Positions 37,801-50,826 of a stretch of DNA of 64,000 bases are shown here, in pieces. The position numbers were made by a program, and so were the translations under genes. The notes below the pieces were generated by a model, which was not told where the DNA came from, ran no database searches, and was given only the letters and a program-made list of their open reading frames with translations. Source of the DNA: Beroe forskalii (lineage: Eukaryota; Ctenophora; Nuda; Beroida; Beroidae); NCBI GenBank assembly GCA_011033025.1, contig WFMF01000562.1, positions 39,488-103,487 of the forward strand, written 5' to 3'. The number at the start of each line of letters is the position of its first letter. Positions within the stretch are counted from its first letter, which is position 1.

Positions 37801-40800
37801 ATTATCGGTTATCGGCGATAAAATCTGACCGATAATACCGATAATTTAATGGGTAGAATTTATCATCTTTTGAAGAATAGGCATGACCCGACGCCTGCAC
37901 TTTTAAAGCACTTAAAACACTAACATCGCATTTCCACTTCACTTTTCCCTGACACCAATTTACTATGGCACCACTCAACCCTGACACCACTCAAATCTGA
38001 CACCACTTTACCCAGAAACCACCCAGTCCTGACGACAGCTTTCCCTGACATCAATATCTCGCCCTTACACCACTTTACCCTGACACCACAAAACCGCAAA
38101 ACTTGACACTACCTTGCCCGGTAACCGCTTTATCATGGTAGCATTTAACCCTGACATCAGTCAATCCTTATGACACTTCAGTCTTCACCTCGAAACCACT
38201 AAGCCCTGATGGCACGTTTCACTGTAGTACATTTTTCCTGGCAGCCATTTGCCCGGATACCACTATATCCTAACCTAGCTGACCATGACAACACTTTACT
38301 GTGCCATCACTTCACCATGTCAGGCAGTTTTCCTAGACACGAGTTTTCTCTTGCTGCTGGCATTAATTCTTAACCTGACACTACTTTGCCATGACACCAT
38401 TTTGTTCTGACACAACTCAACACTGGGATCACTTCACAGTTACACTTACTCTGACACCACAAGCTATTTACACTGACACCACTTAACCCCAAAACCTCTT
38501 CACCCCCAAACCAGGATATGACTCAGGCTCCAATTTACCCTGACAGAACTTTAACTTTTAAAGCACTTAAAACCCTAACATCGCATTTCCACTTCACTTT
38601 TCCCTGACACCAATTTACTATGGCACCACTCAACCCTGACAACACTCAAATCTGACACCACTTTACCCAGAAACCACCCAGTCCTGACGACAGCTTTCCC
38701 TGACATCAATATCTCGCCCTTACACCACTTTACCCTGACACCACAAAACCGCAAAACTTGACACTACCTTGCCCGGTAACCGCTTTATCATGGTAGCATT
38801 TAACCCTGACATCAGTCAATCCTTATGACACTTCAGTCTTCACCTCGAAACCACTAAGCCCTGATGGCACGTTTCACTGTAGTACATTTTTCCTGGCAGC
38901 CATTTGCCCGGACACCACTATATCCTAACCTAGCTGATCATGACAACAGTTTACTCTGCCATCACTTCACCATGTCAGGCAGTTTTTCTAGACACGAGTT
39001 TTCTCTTGCTGCTGGCATTAATTCTTAACCTGACACTACTTTGCCATGACACCATTCTGTTCTGACACAACTTAACACTGGGACCACTTCACAGTTACAC
39101 TTACTCTGACACCACAAGCTATTTACACTGACACCACTTAACCCCAAAACCTCTTCACCCCCAAACCAGGATATGACTCAGGCTCCAATTTACCCTGACA
39201 GAACTTTAACACCAGTCTAACCCTGCCACCATTTCACCCTGATACTACGTAACCCTGGCACTATTGTGCCCTGATACTTCATCACTATTTGACTCTGACA
39301 CCACTTCATCATGACACCAGTTTACCCTGACACTAATTTAACCTGAAACCAATTTAGCCTGATACCATTTCACCCTGACACCTAACCCTGTCACGATTTT
39401 ACCAAGACACCACTTTACATTGCAGGGACCATTCAATTCCATTACAACGCATTACCTCGACACCACGTCACACTGACACCATTTTTACCTGACTTCACCC
39501 CAGTGACTAAAGTTTTCATTTCGACTTATGCCTAATGCCCTGGAATTAGAAGCGCATTTTGATTAATTTCGGGTTAAAATCGACGAATTCCTTGGTTGAA
39601 CTTTTCAGGCGATCAGGCTCTTTATTGCTAATAGTAAAAAGCTTAGGGAGACCACCCTAATTACTAGATCGCAGAACATAGATCTGATAGAACGATAGAT
39701 CGGCTTCGTAATCGTAGCTCGACAGGCTGATAGAACGATAGATCGGCTTCGTAATCGTAGCTCGACAGGCTGTAGAACATTGATCGTATCTCAGTAGTTC
39801 GTCATTTCACTAAACCCTGGCATCTCCTAACCAATACACAATTTAACCCTGACACCACTTTCATTTGACACCACTTTAATACCCTGACAACGCATTATTA
39901 ACTCGACACCACTTTACACCGACACCATTTTGCCCTGACAACACTTCATTACTTCATAATGTACTCTTAAACCTTTCAAATAAAAAGTAAATGGCGTCAG
40001 GGTAAATAATATAATGCCGACACGTAAGTTAGTAGTTTAGCCGTACACCTCACTACACTTGCTGATCAATTCATCGAAAATTGTGTCAATGACTACGGCC
40101 AAAAGTAGGTTAACATTTTATCGGCGATAATTATCGGTATCGGCGATAATTATGAAAAATTATCGGTTATCGGCGATAAAAATTTTTGAACCGATAATGC
40201 AAACCCTAGCGGCGATAAGGAAAAATTACAGCCCATCGTGAATTTTTATGATTTTTAGCTGGTATGCACTAAATGTTGGATTGATGTCGGATATGACCCG
40301 GGCAGAATCATAAAATCACCAATTATTGCAGGTCATTTATTTACTCATCTATTTCGTTTGTACGCATTATTCACACGTTAAAATCATGATTAACAGTTTA
40401 TTGCAAACAATGAATGTAAAAAAGGAAGTGTAAGAATATATGCCAGCCGCTTACAACATATTCTCAACATTCTAAAGAACAACTAACAACCTAACAAGCG
40501 ACTTTTCCGTGGAATCTGGTGAATGATTATGTTTCATATTCATCATATTTTACATGTTTTTACGTCTCCATATGCCCGCTATCTGCTACCGATACCGTTC
40601 CTAGATACAGACACAACGCGATACGAGGAAGTATATTTAATAAGAGCAGCTGATACCGACCGAACGCTCGAAAAAACAAAATGTTTGGTTTTTTAGACAC
40701 GATGACTTCTTTTTTCCTTTCCCCTTTTCCTAATTATGCGTAGCAAAACAACTGGAATCATGAGTTGTAATATTTTTGAGGGATTTCAGCATTCCTGCAG

Positions 40801-43800
40801 AAAAATAACCGTATGGATGATGGTATAACCACAGCAACGATTTCAACAAGATATATAATATTTAGAGTACTCCAAAGGTTTTTACTTTTTTATAATGAAC
40901 TTCAATAGTTTTACGTAATCGATTTTGAAAAACCCAACCATTTGGAAGGATTCCCAAATGTGCATGTTTTAAAATCATTCCTGCAGCATTATTCATAAGT
41001 AAACAGTTAACTCACGTCATAACCCACATAGTGATTCATAGGAAATATTCGGTTATATTTAGATATTTGTTCTACTAAAGAACTAGAGTGGCAGTGTTTC
41101 GTGAATCTAACATGATATGAATGCTTCATATTCAGGGTCTGTGCGATACTCCGATGCTGCCAATTGATGATGAATACCCCATTCAACTCCCTTACCATGC
41201 ACCAAGTCACATTGTCACAAAATATGCCGCTGGAATATTTACGCTGTGATCTACAGCTTCGCGCGATGATTAAACGAGCTCTTATATTATACGGTTGGGG
41301 AGCGTGAAGCGTAAATTGGGAACATTACTGCCACCAATTAGCAGATGATGATTCAGCGTATTAGATGTCTCAGGCTAAATCCATCCCTCGCCTTTCTTCC
41401 TTCTTCTTCTCTTCTCCCCTCCTCTCAGCTGTAGACACATGACAAACCCGTAGGTTGGCAAACTTCCAAGGCAAAACCAGGAAGACGGTCAAGGTAAATG
41501 GCTGAGAATTTTCGATATCAACTCAGATAAAAGGGTAGTATTTCTAAAATGGTATAATTTAACAATTCATCAGTAATTTATCAGCTTGGATATTTCTTCA
41601 ATAAGATCGTAGCTATTTCATATTATTTCATAAGTTTTATTTCTGACCAACGTTAATTTTCAAGAGAATTCCTGTTTTCATCATAACCCTTAAAATATTT
41701 CAGAGAAGCATTGAGATAAGAGTCTTAGCCAGTTTCCCAGGTAGAGCTCAAAGAGCAGATTGTAAGATAAGCTTATGATGCTATGCTGGATCTCTCAAAT
41801 TATCACTGAACTATGCAATGATACGATTACATATTATGATTACATATGATTGATCACATCCTCATCCTATGTTCCGACAATTCTGCTGCAGCTTCTGGAT
41901 AAAGTACGCTTCAGTAAGTACAGTTGCCGTCCAATGGCTGATTCCTTGGTCGATGGTCACGAATTCCTCTGTTCACAGGATCTTACCAATTTACTGCCTG
42001 ATCTGCCAATACAGCACACACAGTGCACACTGTAGTGGATTCATGAGTTCATTATATAAAGACAGAGGGAGATAGATCTGCTGTTTGCTTGTTCAGGCAA
42101 GAAAATTACTATCAAATTGAGCTATATATAACAATTACTGTATGTATGGCTGTGCGTGTAGGTGATCACACTGATGGATGCTTTCCTCCCATTAGCGCAT
42201 TCACAAGTGATTTGCTAGATTTGTAGTCATGCACATTCAGCAGCAGTCAGAACGTGTTATGAACAGATTACAGCTTGTCTGTGTGTTTGTGTGTTTGTCA
42301 GTGTGTCAGTGTTTGTGTGTTTGTGTCTCTGCGTATTGCCACTGAGAGTCTATCTATGAATGAAATAGAGGAATAGCCATTAGAGACCGTGTATGCGTGT
42401 ATGTTTAATTATAAGATCTTAAGATATTATAAACAAACTCAGTTTCCATTTGTCAGAACTTGTGCCTCTTAATAAAACGCAGACAATTCATTGTCAGCTA
42501 TGAGTTACGTCAGTATCAGCGCTCAGAATGTCGAGTTGATGACGTCAGCATGTCTACTGCGTACAAGATGTAGAAAACATGGCTCATATCTTTAGGAGCT
42601 CACTTAAAAGCAAACAATAGTCCGCAAATTAGCAAACCAATGGAGGCTCGAGGTTCCAGCATTTCTTCCTTCTTTCCTTTAGACTTTTAGAGGAATTGTT
42701 CATCCACTTAGAAAATGGATGACTTCATCAGTAAGTTGACATTTACTCATTTATAAGATTCGAACGTCTCTGATATCTAGCCTAACACTGGTCTAGACTT
42801 CTAAAAGGCAACGTATTTTTCAACTAAAGAGGTACGCATTTGAAATCTGTTTGGATCTGTATACGATTCATAAAAAGCATACCTAAAAATAAATCTCCTG
42901 AGAATATCAAACACATCATGCAAGACAAATTTAACACGAACATGCATGTTGACCAATACAAATATACACAAACATATAAAATTTACACTCAATAACATGG
43001 TGGGTTTTCCTCTTTTGATATTGGAAGATTACACAAGAACACTTGCAGTGCTTGCACAGTGAACGCCGCCCTTAAATTCAAGGTACCAAGTGAACATTTA
43101 AACTTGAGGACAAAAGTATTAATTACATGCACAATACAAAACGTGCCAAAACAGCGATACTCATACAAAAGTAAGAATAACACAACATTACTGACTGGTT
43201 TGGCTGATGTTAAGGCGGTACAAGGTAGGAACCCAAGAAAGGTACTCTGGATCAGACTGGATCCACTTCAAGTACTGCTCCAGAGTCAGACCGCGGTGTG
43301 GAGACAGATCATGGAAACCGTAGCAACAATGTGCAACATTCTGTGAGGTCGAACCCCCTGAAATGAACGGAGTTATACGGGATATGGGAATGAGAACTCG
43401 AGCTACAGAGGGAGTCCGGAATGGAACTCAAGCCAAGAACGACATTGATTTATGAAGCCTGCTTTTTGACTTAAGCCTGTTTCAGAAAAGAGCCCCTGTT
43501 AGCCTGTTGGATAGTGGGTGTAAATGAGTAAATGAGAGTTATAATTTCTGTTATACGGAAATTAGTAAAACAGAGGATAATAAAACAGAAGAGCACATTG
43601 AGCCGACCTATAAGGTTGTTTTCTCCGCAGGACATGATTAGGTAAGAGGATAGGTGGAGGAGGTGAGATAGCTGCTGAAACGATAGCTCCTTCCCAGACA
43701 ACCTCGCCATCTCGAACAGCACTGAAATTAATAAACTTTAAAACAACAATTACAATCAAATTTGAAGATATCAATACAGTGGTTTCCTAGGAGCATGGAC

Positions 43801-45409
43801 TGCTCAAAATATTTCCCGCCTCCCATTGCATTCGTCTGTAATTTTCATTAACTGTGTTTTATTTTGATAATTCGGTTTCACTTATATCTTCCTCAATATG
43901 CTTTAAGTTGACGTATATGATTTTATCGTGTAATTGATGAGTTTAAATTATTTATGGTACAGAAGACACACCCCACATTGATTGTTTCATTTATTGTATC
44001 AACTGCATTAAGCGCAGTGCAGTTATACAATTATCATATTAAATCATCAATTCTTTCCATTCACAAGTTCAAATAATGTTTAAAACTGTGTTCTATTAGT
44101 GGGATGCGTGCTTTAGCACAAACAAGTAAACATAATACATTTAAACAAGTCATTTTCTTGTCATGCATGTGCGATACGAAAGTTAGCAAAGCATTGGTCA
44201 GTTAAATTATATTCGATTGGTAGAAAATTTCAGTTTAGTTAATGTGAAGCGACTTAAAAGTTGTTCAGCAACATTTTTCCTGAAAACTGTAATCAATGGT
44301 CAGTATGAATCTTGGTAAAATGAAGTTTTTATAGTCAATGATAGATGATAGATTTTGACAGAAATACTGACTAACTGGCAGCTTGCCTAGCATTAAACGG
44401 CATTAGTACTTGGATATGTAAGTAGAGTCAGAAGGAATGGAAGTTAAAGACTTATTGAGTGTACTCATAAGTAAGAAAATCCTTGACAATGCAGGTCACA
44501 CAGATACACATAGATTGATTGTACTCACTCCTGTGCTTGGAGAGAGTATCTGAGTTGGAGAGGAGAATGATAGGTATGTGAAGTTGGAGGGATGTTAGGG
44601 AAGTGTGGGGATACAGAATGGATAGGTAGGAGAGGATTAAACGAGCGGTTTCATCTTGGTTCACCGGGTTTCCAGCCTCCTGCAAATCAAAGTAATTGGT
44701 TGCATGAAACTGCATAGGTAAATTATAAATACTAAATAACTTGATTGCTTTGGATATAAGTTGATCAGATAATTCTCACAGAATGAACTCTTCAGTCTTC
44801 CTGGGTTGCAGGTAGGTAAGAAATTATCAAAAGCTGACTTCACAATTTATGAAATAGCAAATAAATATTAGTCCCCCCTCTAACTATCTGAAGAGTGGGG
44901 ATATCTAACCTGTGAGACAGCTTGAAGAAGTGAAGTTATCACAGAGCTAATTTCTGCTGGCTGCAACACCAAGTTAGGATTTTCTAGACAGTGTTCTTCA
45001 ATGATGGCCATCCACATATCAACAGTCACATGACACACTGCAAATAAAATGCCATATGATCATGGTCTTATTTTTAGTCAAACATCAATCATCTTGCTGC
45101 TACAACAAAACTCCTTAACTCACAAATTACAGTTCAATGATTTAAACTTTTAAAGATGATATTAATTTAAAAAGAAAGAACGATTTTTGAAGCAAAAAAC
45201 TCACACTTTGTTTTCTTCTGTATGAACCGGAGTTTCATTGATAATCTGTATATTCCATAAGGGATGCTGTTGAAGTCTGCTAAACTTCCAAGCATTTGTT
45301 GCAGAAGATCAGGCATTAATAGCACCATACTCAAATTTGATTGAACAGCATTGAAATGTGACATAATGGGCTCAAAAACACAAAAAATTGTGGATTTTGG
45401 TCCATTCAT
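29325..45409 (-). CDS. Dystrophin-superfamily protein, dystrotelin-like (EF-hand region, ZZ zinc finger, Ser/Pro-rich tail)
   Basis: Minus-strand exons chain in phase: 45409-45205, 45037-44910, 44679-44529, 43721-43608, 43357-43196, 36790-36696, 33007-32936, 32630-32548, 31993-31954, 31834-31778, 31205-31139, 30934-30848, 30579-30538, 30121-29776 and 29613-29325 (stop). The product is about 645 residues. [20 protein letters not shown] matches the dystrophin/dystrobrevin EF-hand 1 entry (SLADLNN...YRTAMKLR). The two EF-hand-like domains follow. [20 protein letters not shown] leads into WVPTLYRL, the equivalent of FLDWM..EPQSMVWLPVLHR. Next come a ZZ finger and a short ZZ-following domain, then a Ser/Pro-rich tail. 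No WW domain or spectrin repeats were found, so it resembles dystrotelin. Family members act as scaffolds binding dystroglycan-type complexes. The start may be the ATG at 45409 or 45364. The exons from 31834 to 30848 are the least certain. Confidence 0.82.
32320..32370. repeat. GC-rich hairpin with AGATTACACATGTGCGCG arms
   Basis: GATTACACATGTGCGCG and CGCGCACATGTGTAATC face each other across a short CG-rich loop. The structure lies in an intron of the dystrophin-family gene and is probably a miniature element. Confidence 0.65.
33008..36695. other. Intron of the dystrophin-family gene
   Basis: The sequence between the ZZ exon and the ECFLSG exon. It contains several copies of the TGATAATGACGTCA-type motif (about 34738, 35174, 35425, 36523, 36628). 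No further exon is evident. Confidence 0.6.
36696..36790 (-). CDS. ZZ zinc-finger exon of the dystrophin-family gene
   Basis: This 95-nt exon encodes [20 protein letters not shown] followed by [11 protein letters not shown]. Spacing of Cys and of the LRYRC motif equals the ZZ finger of dystrophin, dystrobrevin and dystrotelin. Phase 1 entry gives MKHDAKC. The downstream exon 33007-32936 opens [20 protein letters not shown], completing the last Cys pair and the His pair of the ZZ fold. The acceptor is TTTGAG rather than CAG, while a nearby duplicated copy has a CAG acceptor. The donor is GTGAGT. Confidence 0.9.
36751..37200. repeat. Local triplication of a splice acceptor and ZZ exon 5' end, plus GGGAATAG repeats
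   Basis: A block starting at 36751, 36873 and 36982 contains GCCACACTTAGCATCGT and then TGAGGGGGAATTAGGG. The first copy is the genuine acceptor plus 5' part of the ZZ exon on the minus strand. The other two are partial copies. GGGAATAGGGAATAGGGAG-type repeats fill the spaces. Confidence 0.85.
37900..39209. repeat. 655-bp tandem duplication inside the hAT-like element
   Basis: 37900-38554 and 38555-39209 are near-identical, differing at a few bases (for example GGATACC versus GGACACC). Each begins CTTTTAAAGCACTTAAAA and ends with GACAGAACTTTAA. Confidence 0.92.
37930..39960. repeat. Degenerate TGACACCACTTTACCC minisatellite
   Basis: Loose units of 15-20 bp with CTGACACCACTTTACC cores in the same orientation as the 7-kb array. 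It continues beyond the 655-bp duplication. A separate 54-bp exact duplication (GATAGAACGATAGATCGG) sits at about 39687-39771. Confidence 0.85.
40217..42980. other. Intron remainder upstream of the ZZ exon
   Basis: Intron sequence of the dystrophin-family gene, with GTGTTTGTGTGTTTG simple sequence at about 42280-42330. A minus-strand frame at 43070-42987 ([11 protein letters not shown]) mimics a ZZ start but is superseded by the better ZZ exon at 36.7 kb. Confidence 0.5.
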
Positions 45410-46412
45410 AAATGTGAACTAATATTATGCAAACAGGGACCATGTTAGGGCTATGTAGTTTAAACCCTACACACTGCAGTGCAATTCATAACAATTTATC
45501 ATGGTCTAGTCTTGTAGATCAATGTGCCTTAAAGGATTTATTCTGGATTCTTTTAAACATGGTCTAGTGAAGCATGATAATCTATTATGGTGCATTAGAA
45601 GAGCATATTCTACTGCATAAAGCCCCAAAATAATTCTATTGGATTTAATAAATTAACGTTGTCCCAGCACTCAAAATAAATGCACATATGAGTGCAGAAT
45701 ATACCATGAATATAATGTGAGTGCAGAATATAAGGTGAATATACTTAAGTAGATACTAACAATTGCACATAAGAGCAATTATTGACCAGCCATCTGCCCA
45801 CTGTATGAGCATGTGTGATCTAAAACAGTTTTTCCTGAAAGAAAAATGGTATAATCTTCAAAAAAACTCTTATTATCCCTCCTTATTATCCCTCTTTAAA
45901 TATCCTTTTGATGTGTTATAGGGTGGTGAAATGGGAGAATATTATACAAAATGGGCAAAGTTGTGAAAATTGAACTGCCCATAAAATTTGGATAAGTGAG
46001 CTTTTGATTAACTTTTTTTACAAAGTGTATTACCTAAATTTGACTACAAATATGGCTGTTTTACTTCTACAATAAGAAGAAGGTCACTATTTTTTTTCAA
46101 GAAAATAAGATAATGGGTTAGAGAGCAAGTTAAAACGTTTAAATGATACGATAAACTTTAAATCAGGAGCTTTCGAAAATCATGTGATTATCGTCGTCAG
46201 CTGAAGATGGAAGGTGAGAGGATGCTTATAAATGAAATGAGTGGTGTCAGGGAGTGGGGGAAGGGTGGAGGGTGTGAGTGATCAGGTGACGGGATAATCA
46301 AATACATGGGAAATGCATTTAGAAATCGTTTAAAAGAAAAGTTTAAAATCCTAACCATCTTGACTAGATCAAGATTGTAAATGATTGGAAAAGGGATTTG
46401 CAGTTGTCACAG
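45410..46412. other. Region 5' of the dystrophin-family gene
   Basis: About 1 kb between the first recognised exon and the palindromic element. It may hold the promoter or an intron if upstream exons exist. No WW-domain exon was seen. Confidence 0.4.
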
Positions 46413-47596
46413 TACGGTGTACCAGAAGGATAAGTTATTGTACCTTTTTTTAAAAATAGAAATAACTTATCCTTCTGTTACAATATCCCAAAGGATAAGT
46501 TATTTTTATTTTGAAAGAAAAATAACTTATCCTCTGTTACAGTGTGTCCCAAAGGATAAGTTATTTTTATTTTTGAAAGAAAAATAACTTATCCTTCTTA
46601 CAGTGTGTCCCAAAGGATAAGTTATTTTTTATTTTTGAAAGAAAAAATAACTTATCCTATTTACAGTGTGTCCCAAGGATAAGTTATTTTTATTTTTGAA
46701 AGAAAAATAACTTATCCTTCTGGGACACGAGTGTGTCCCAGAAGGATAAGTTATTTTTAATTTTGAAAGAAAAATAACTTATCCTTCTGGGACACGAGTG
46801 TGTCCCAGAAGGATAAGTTATTTTTAATTTTGAAAAAGAAAAATAATTTATCCTTCTGGGACACGAGTGTGTCCCAGAAGGATAAGTTATTTCTATTCTA
46901 CAATGTAGGCGTGTGTACTGTGTATGCACACATCTTTCTTTGGGGAAGCATGAAGCTGCACTGCGCAGGCGAGTCTGGCAGAAGTGTCATGCACGGTGGC
47001 ACACTTGTCAGGCGTTGCCTGACCCCCTTGCTTAACACATATATCCCTGTCTGGCTCGCATGTGCACACACCTATGCAGGCTTAGGAACTGACCCCTACT
47101 TGCAGAGTTGTGATCCTGAGCCGCACAGGATGCACACCGCGCAAGCCAGACAGGGATATACATGTTTAGCAAGGGGGTCAGGCAACGCCTGACAAGTGTG
47201 CCACCGTGCATGACACTTCTGCCAGACTTGCCTGCGCAGTGCAGCTTCATGCTTCCCCAAAGAAAGATGTGTGCATACACAGTACACACACCTACATTGT
47301 AAAATAAAAATAACTTATCCTTCTGGGACACACTTGTGTCCCAGAAGGATAAGTTATTTTTCTTTTTCAAAATTAAAAATAACTTATCCTTCTGGGACAC
47401 TCGTCCCAGAAGGATAAGTATTTTCTTTCAAAATAAAAATAACTTATCCTTTTGGGACACTCACCAGGATAAGTTATTTTTTCTTTTCAAAAATAAAAAA
47501 TAACTTATCCTTTTGGGACACACTCGTGTACCAGAAGGATAAGTTATTTCTATTTTTAAAAAAAGGTACAATAACTTATCCTTCTGGTACACCGTA
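46413..47596. mobile_element. 1184-bp palindromic element with 5-bp target duplication (copy 1)
   Basis: TACGGTGTACCAGAAGGATA at the left end is mirrored at the right end. The flanks are an exact 5-bp duplication CACAG (46408-46412 and 47597-47601). Each arm is a series of alternating inverted AAGGATAAGTTATTTTT units. The inner arms (ACAATGTAGGCGTGTGTAC and on) also pair. A central unique part of about 50 bp starts near TATGCAGGCTTAGG. There is no transposase. Five-bp GC-rich duplications and an NACGGTG start recall Transib/RAG-type ends (CACWGTG), without proof. Confidence 0.88.
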
Positions 47597-48681
47597 CACA
47601 GTACTCAGAATATATGGTAAATAACTTTCCTGAAGGTAAAAACTGCTTAAGCTTCAGCACCACAACTGTAAATTGCCATTTTGACGAAGTTGCCATTGAC
47701 TGATCAGTAAGCAAAACCATATTTATTTTATTTCATTTTATCTTTAATGTGATCCTTCATGATATCAAGTGAATGAGATATAGTAAGGGTACGACTGTAA
47801 CCCCCTGTGAACTAAATAGTTAAGTAGGTCTGAGAACGTTTTTCGGTAGTTCATAGTCCATAGATTCACCAGAAAAAAACTCCCCGGATTCCGAGTTGGG
47901 GAAACCCTTTTTGGACCCCTTTTTTCTCCCGAATTGGGGCACAAACTTCAACCGGCAATATCTCAGCTTCTGATTGAGATACAGGCCATATCGTTATACC
48001 AAACTATGCAGGATGAGCACATCATAGGCGACGAAGCATAGTTTCAAAGTCGTAACCCCTTTAGTTTTGGAGTTATGGACGAAAAACCTCTTTTTAGCCC
48101 TACGTGTAACCCCAAAATTGCCCCTTTTTGATAAATAGAATCTGAAGGACCTAGAGAACTCAACGAAGACGCTACCCCATGCAGAATCATCACATTATGG
48201 GGGGTAGAACATGGTTTCAAAGTGCTAACCCCCTTCGTTTAAGAGTTATGGACGAAAAACCCCTTTTGAGCCCTACGGGTAGCCCCAAAATTGCCCCTAG
48301 TCAATAAATAGAATCTGAAGGACCTAGAGAACTCAACAAGGACACTACCCTATGCAGAATCATCACATTTTGGGGGGTAGAGCATGGTTTCAAAGTCCTA
48401 ACCCCTTCCGTTTAAGAGTTATGGACAAAAAACCCTTATTAGCCCTATGCGTAACCCCAAAATTGCCCCCATTTCAAAGATAAAATCTGAAGGTCGTAGA
48501 GACCTGAATGAGGACCCTATCTTATGCAGAATCATCACATTATGGGGGTAGAACATGGTTTCAAAGTCCTAACCCCTTTCGTTTTTGAGTTATGGACGTA
48601 AAAACCTCTTTCAACTCCTCAACTCCAAAATTTTTAATCCAAAATGGAATAGAGCTTGGTTATGTAAGATAGGGATAAAAA

Positions 48682-50826
48682 TCAAATGAACACGTCATGA
48701 TATTCCACAATAATATAACTGTAAAATTTACATAGAATAATCGAACCTTTTCCTAAAAGAATGCAGAGGAAGTTTATAACATGATAATACCTTGGTACTT
48801 TGAGCGCCGCGCGTGATAACGCTCGAACGAAGTGAGAGCGTTTGCGCGGCGTCTCAAAGTAATATACCTGAAGGATCAATTTTCTGCGATTTTTCATGTG
48901 AAAAGCAGTTAAATAGTCGGGGCCAATTATTTGACTGTGAAATGTATGTCCAATACTCACTCTCGGGAGCTTTTTGAGAGATTTACCTCTTCTAGAAAGT
49001 AAATGTTGAAAGTTTGAGTATAAATCTTCGAATTTTTTCAACCAACAGAAAGTTATTGCAGCAAAATGTCAGAAATAACAGCACAACTATCAAAGAAACA
49101 ACAGATTGAACACTGAAATAGACTGAAATTCTTAAATCAGGAACAGGATATTGATGATCTATGAAGCTGTGACAGGTCCGAGGGCTGATAAGGCTGATAT
49201 GTATCTACATAAATCATAGGTCAGAAGCATCAGATCGTAAAGTAGGTAGAAAAAGTTAAAAAGGTTGGCAAAATGTCTAATAAACTGGGGCAACGGTGCT
49301 CTACTCGAACTTTCTACTTGTGATTTGTGAAAACATATTCAGATATTGGTCAGAACCAAGGCTGCAAAATTCAATTCAATTCCAAACTTAGTGTATAGGC
49401 ATGAGTCGCAATCAAACCATGATTTAACTATTGAAGACACTGTGAATTCTGATTCAGGAACTAGCAAACTCCGAACATTTTCGTGAGCCACAACTAAAAT
49501 CCACAAAACGAGAAATTGAAATTGGTTGAAATAACGCATGCATCTTTTGAGAAATGACTGGATTGTGTAATTTTAAAAAGCACTGAACACTGATATGCCA
49601 ACTCAAAGAATGACACATCTTTGAATGGGAACATTTTCTTGACCTGAAACGTCCTTAAAACAACACTACAACGTATGATAATTGCATCACAAAAAACATT
49701 TGAAATATTGAAAGGCTCTGTCGAGGGTGCCGACTTAGAAGTCGCACAAACAATATGCCCTCACATTGGTACCAGCAGTAACGATCCAAGCGCCTATGAC
49801 GCATAATATGCCCGGGCAAGTTAGACACAGTCTGGGAAATGTCGCCAAGTTGTTATGAAACATGGTGCTCGCTCGATAATTAGCGGGATACAGTGTTTGA
49901 AATGTCTAGAAGGTATTATGGGATATAATTCTCTCATGAGAACGGATTATCACCGTATGCTGACAATATACTCTCCACGCACATGAAGGTTATCAATCAT
50001 GAAGCACCATGAGGGTTATCGGAAATAACGTGCTTGAAGGTATTATAAAGAATAATTATGACACAACAAATATATCTTAACTAACTTAAAGTGTTCCACT
50101 TTCTATAATGTAAACATGTCTCTTTTTTGCAATAGTTTACGACTACAGCTGCTATCAGGTTTAGGATAACCCTGATCTGATTTACAGCATAGACCGGAAT
50201 AGTTTTTGTTATGAAGTTATGAGCCCAAGGAATATCAACACTCAGTGTCATACTAACCATGTTCAACTCATAATCAGATAAAACACATTTTATGAATCCT
50301 CTTGAGAAATCCAAAAAACGTGGCACGTCATTGTGGTACATACTACATATTATAGTTTCATTCATACCCAGGTATCCCGGAAGATGCTCTCTACCATGTC
50401 AGTATTCAATATGTTGTGCAGCACGATGCCCTCACGTAATATTTTTGGGTGTGATTACTCCAATATATATATCACGTATGTACATTGTTAACCTCAGCAC
50501 CCTTGATCGTAACGTGAATGTGAAACCCACTTTAATTTCATTATCACAAAACAAAATCCCGTTAAACTCTCAATACCATGATCAAGTTGGCGTTCTAGAT
50601 CAATGATACCTTCACAAATGACAACTTGTTTCCGACCAATTGTGGAATAAAAGCTTTGATAACATGAACTGAAAAATCTCAGTATTCTCAAAATTGTCCT
50701 CATAGGCTCATATGTCATTATTATTGAACGCGACTCACGGTCTAACAGCTTTGGATTTCCTCCTGGTGTAGTGTGCCTGACCTTTTTTGACCTGGTGTAG
50801 TGTGCCTGACCTTTTTTGAAAACCAA
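48682..50826 (-). CDS. Possible exons inside the 4.1-kb foldback element, unknown
   Basis: Several minus-strand stretches look exon-like: a frame with GRKQVVICEGIIDLERQLDH (within 50826-50494); GIVLHNILNTDMVESIFRDT ending at GTATGA (about 50430-50368); RFLDFSRGFIKCVLSDYELN (within 50365-50081); MRYFNQFQFLVLWILVVAHE, a signal-peptide-like start at 49539; and KKFEDLYSNFQHLLSRR followed by GTAAAT (about 49040). I cannot chain them or name a family. They may be a transposon-borne gene or chance. Confidence 0.2.
48791..48868. repeat. CG-rich hairpin, TACTTTGAGCGCCGCGC arms
   Basis: TACTTTGAGCGCCGCGCG pairs with GCGCGGCGTCTCAAAGTA. An inner stem AACGCTC/GAGAGCGTT sits around a short loop. Confidence 0.75.

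Larger units (their letters stand above)
37743..40208. mobile_element. hAT-like non-autonomous element, 2466 bp
   Basis: The TAGGGTTTGCA left end and TGCAAACCCTA right end are flanked by an exact 8-bp duplication GCGGCGAT (37735-37742 and 40209-40216). Eight-bp duplications and TAGGG/CAGGG ends are typical of hAT elements. Subterminal zones on both sides carry repeated TTATCGGCGATAA palindromes. The interior is a degenerate TGACACCA minisatellite. There is no transposase. It lies in an intron of the dystrophin-family gene. Confidence 0.9.

Noticed and set aside
42987-43070. [14 protein letters not shown] frame as the ZZ-domain exon
   Set aside because: Splices in phase, but the 36.7-kb exon has the full ZZ pattern with exact family spacing and the correct continuation in the next exon.
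46690-47400. Frames containing SQKDKLFLILKKKNNLSFWDT repeats
   Set aside because: Translation of the palindromic element's hairpin units; the same peptide appears on both strands and in both copies.
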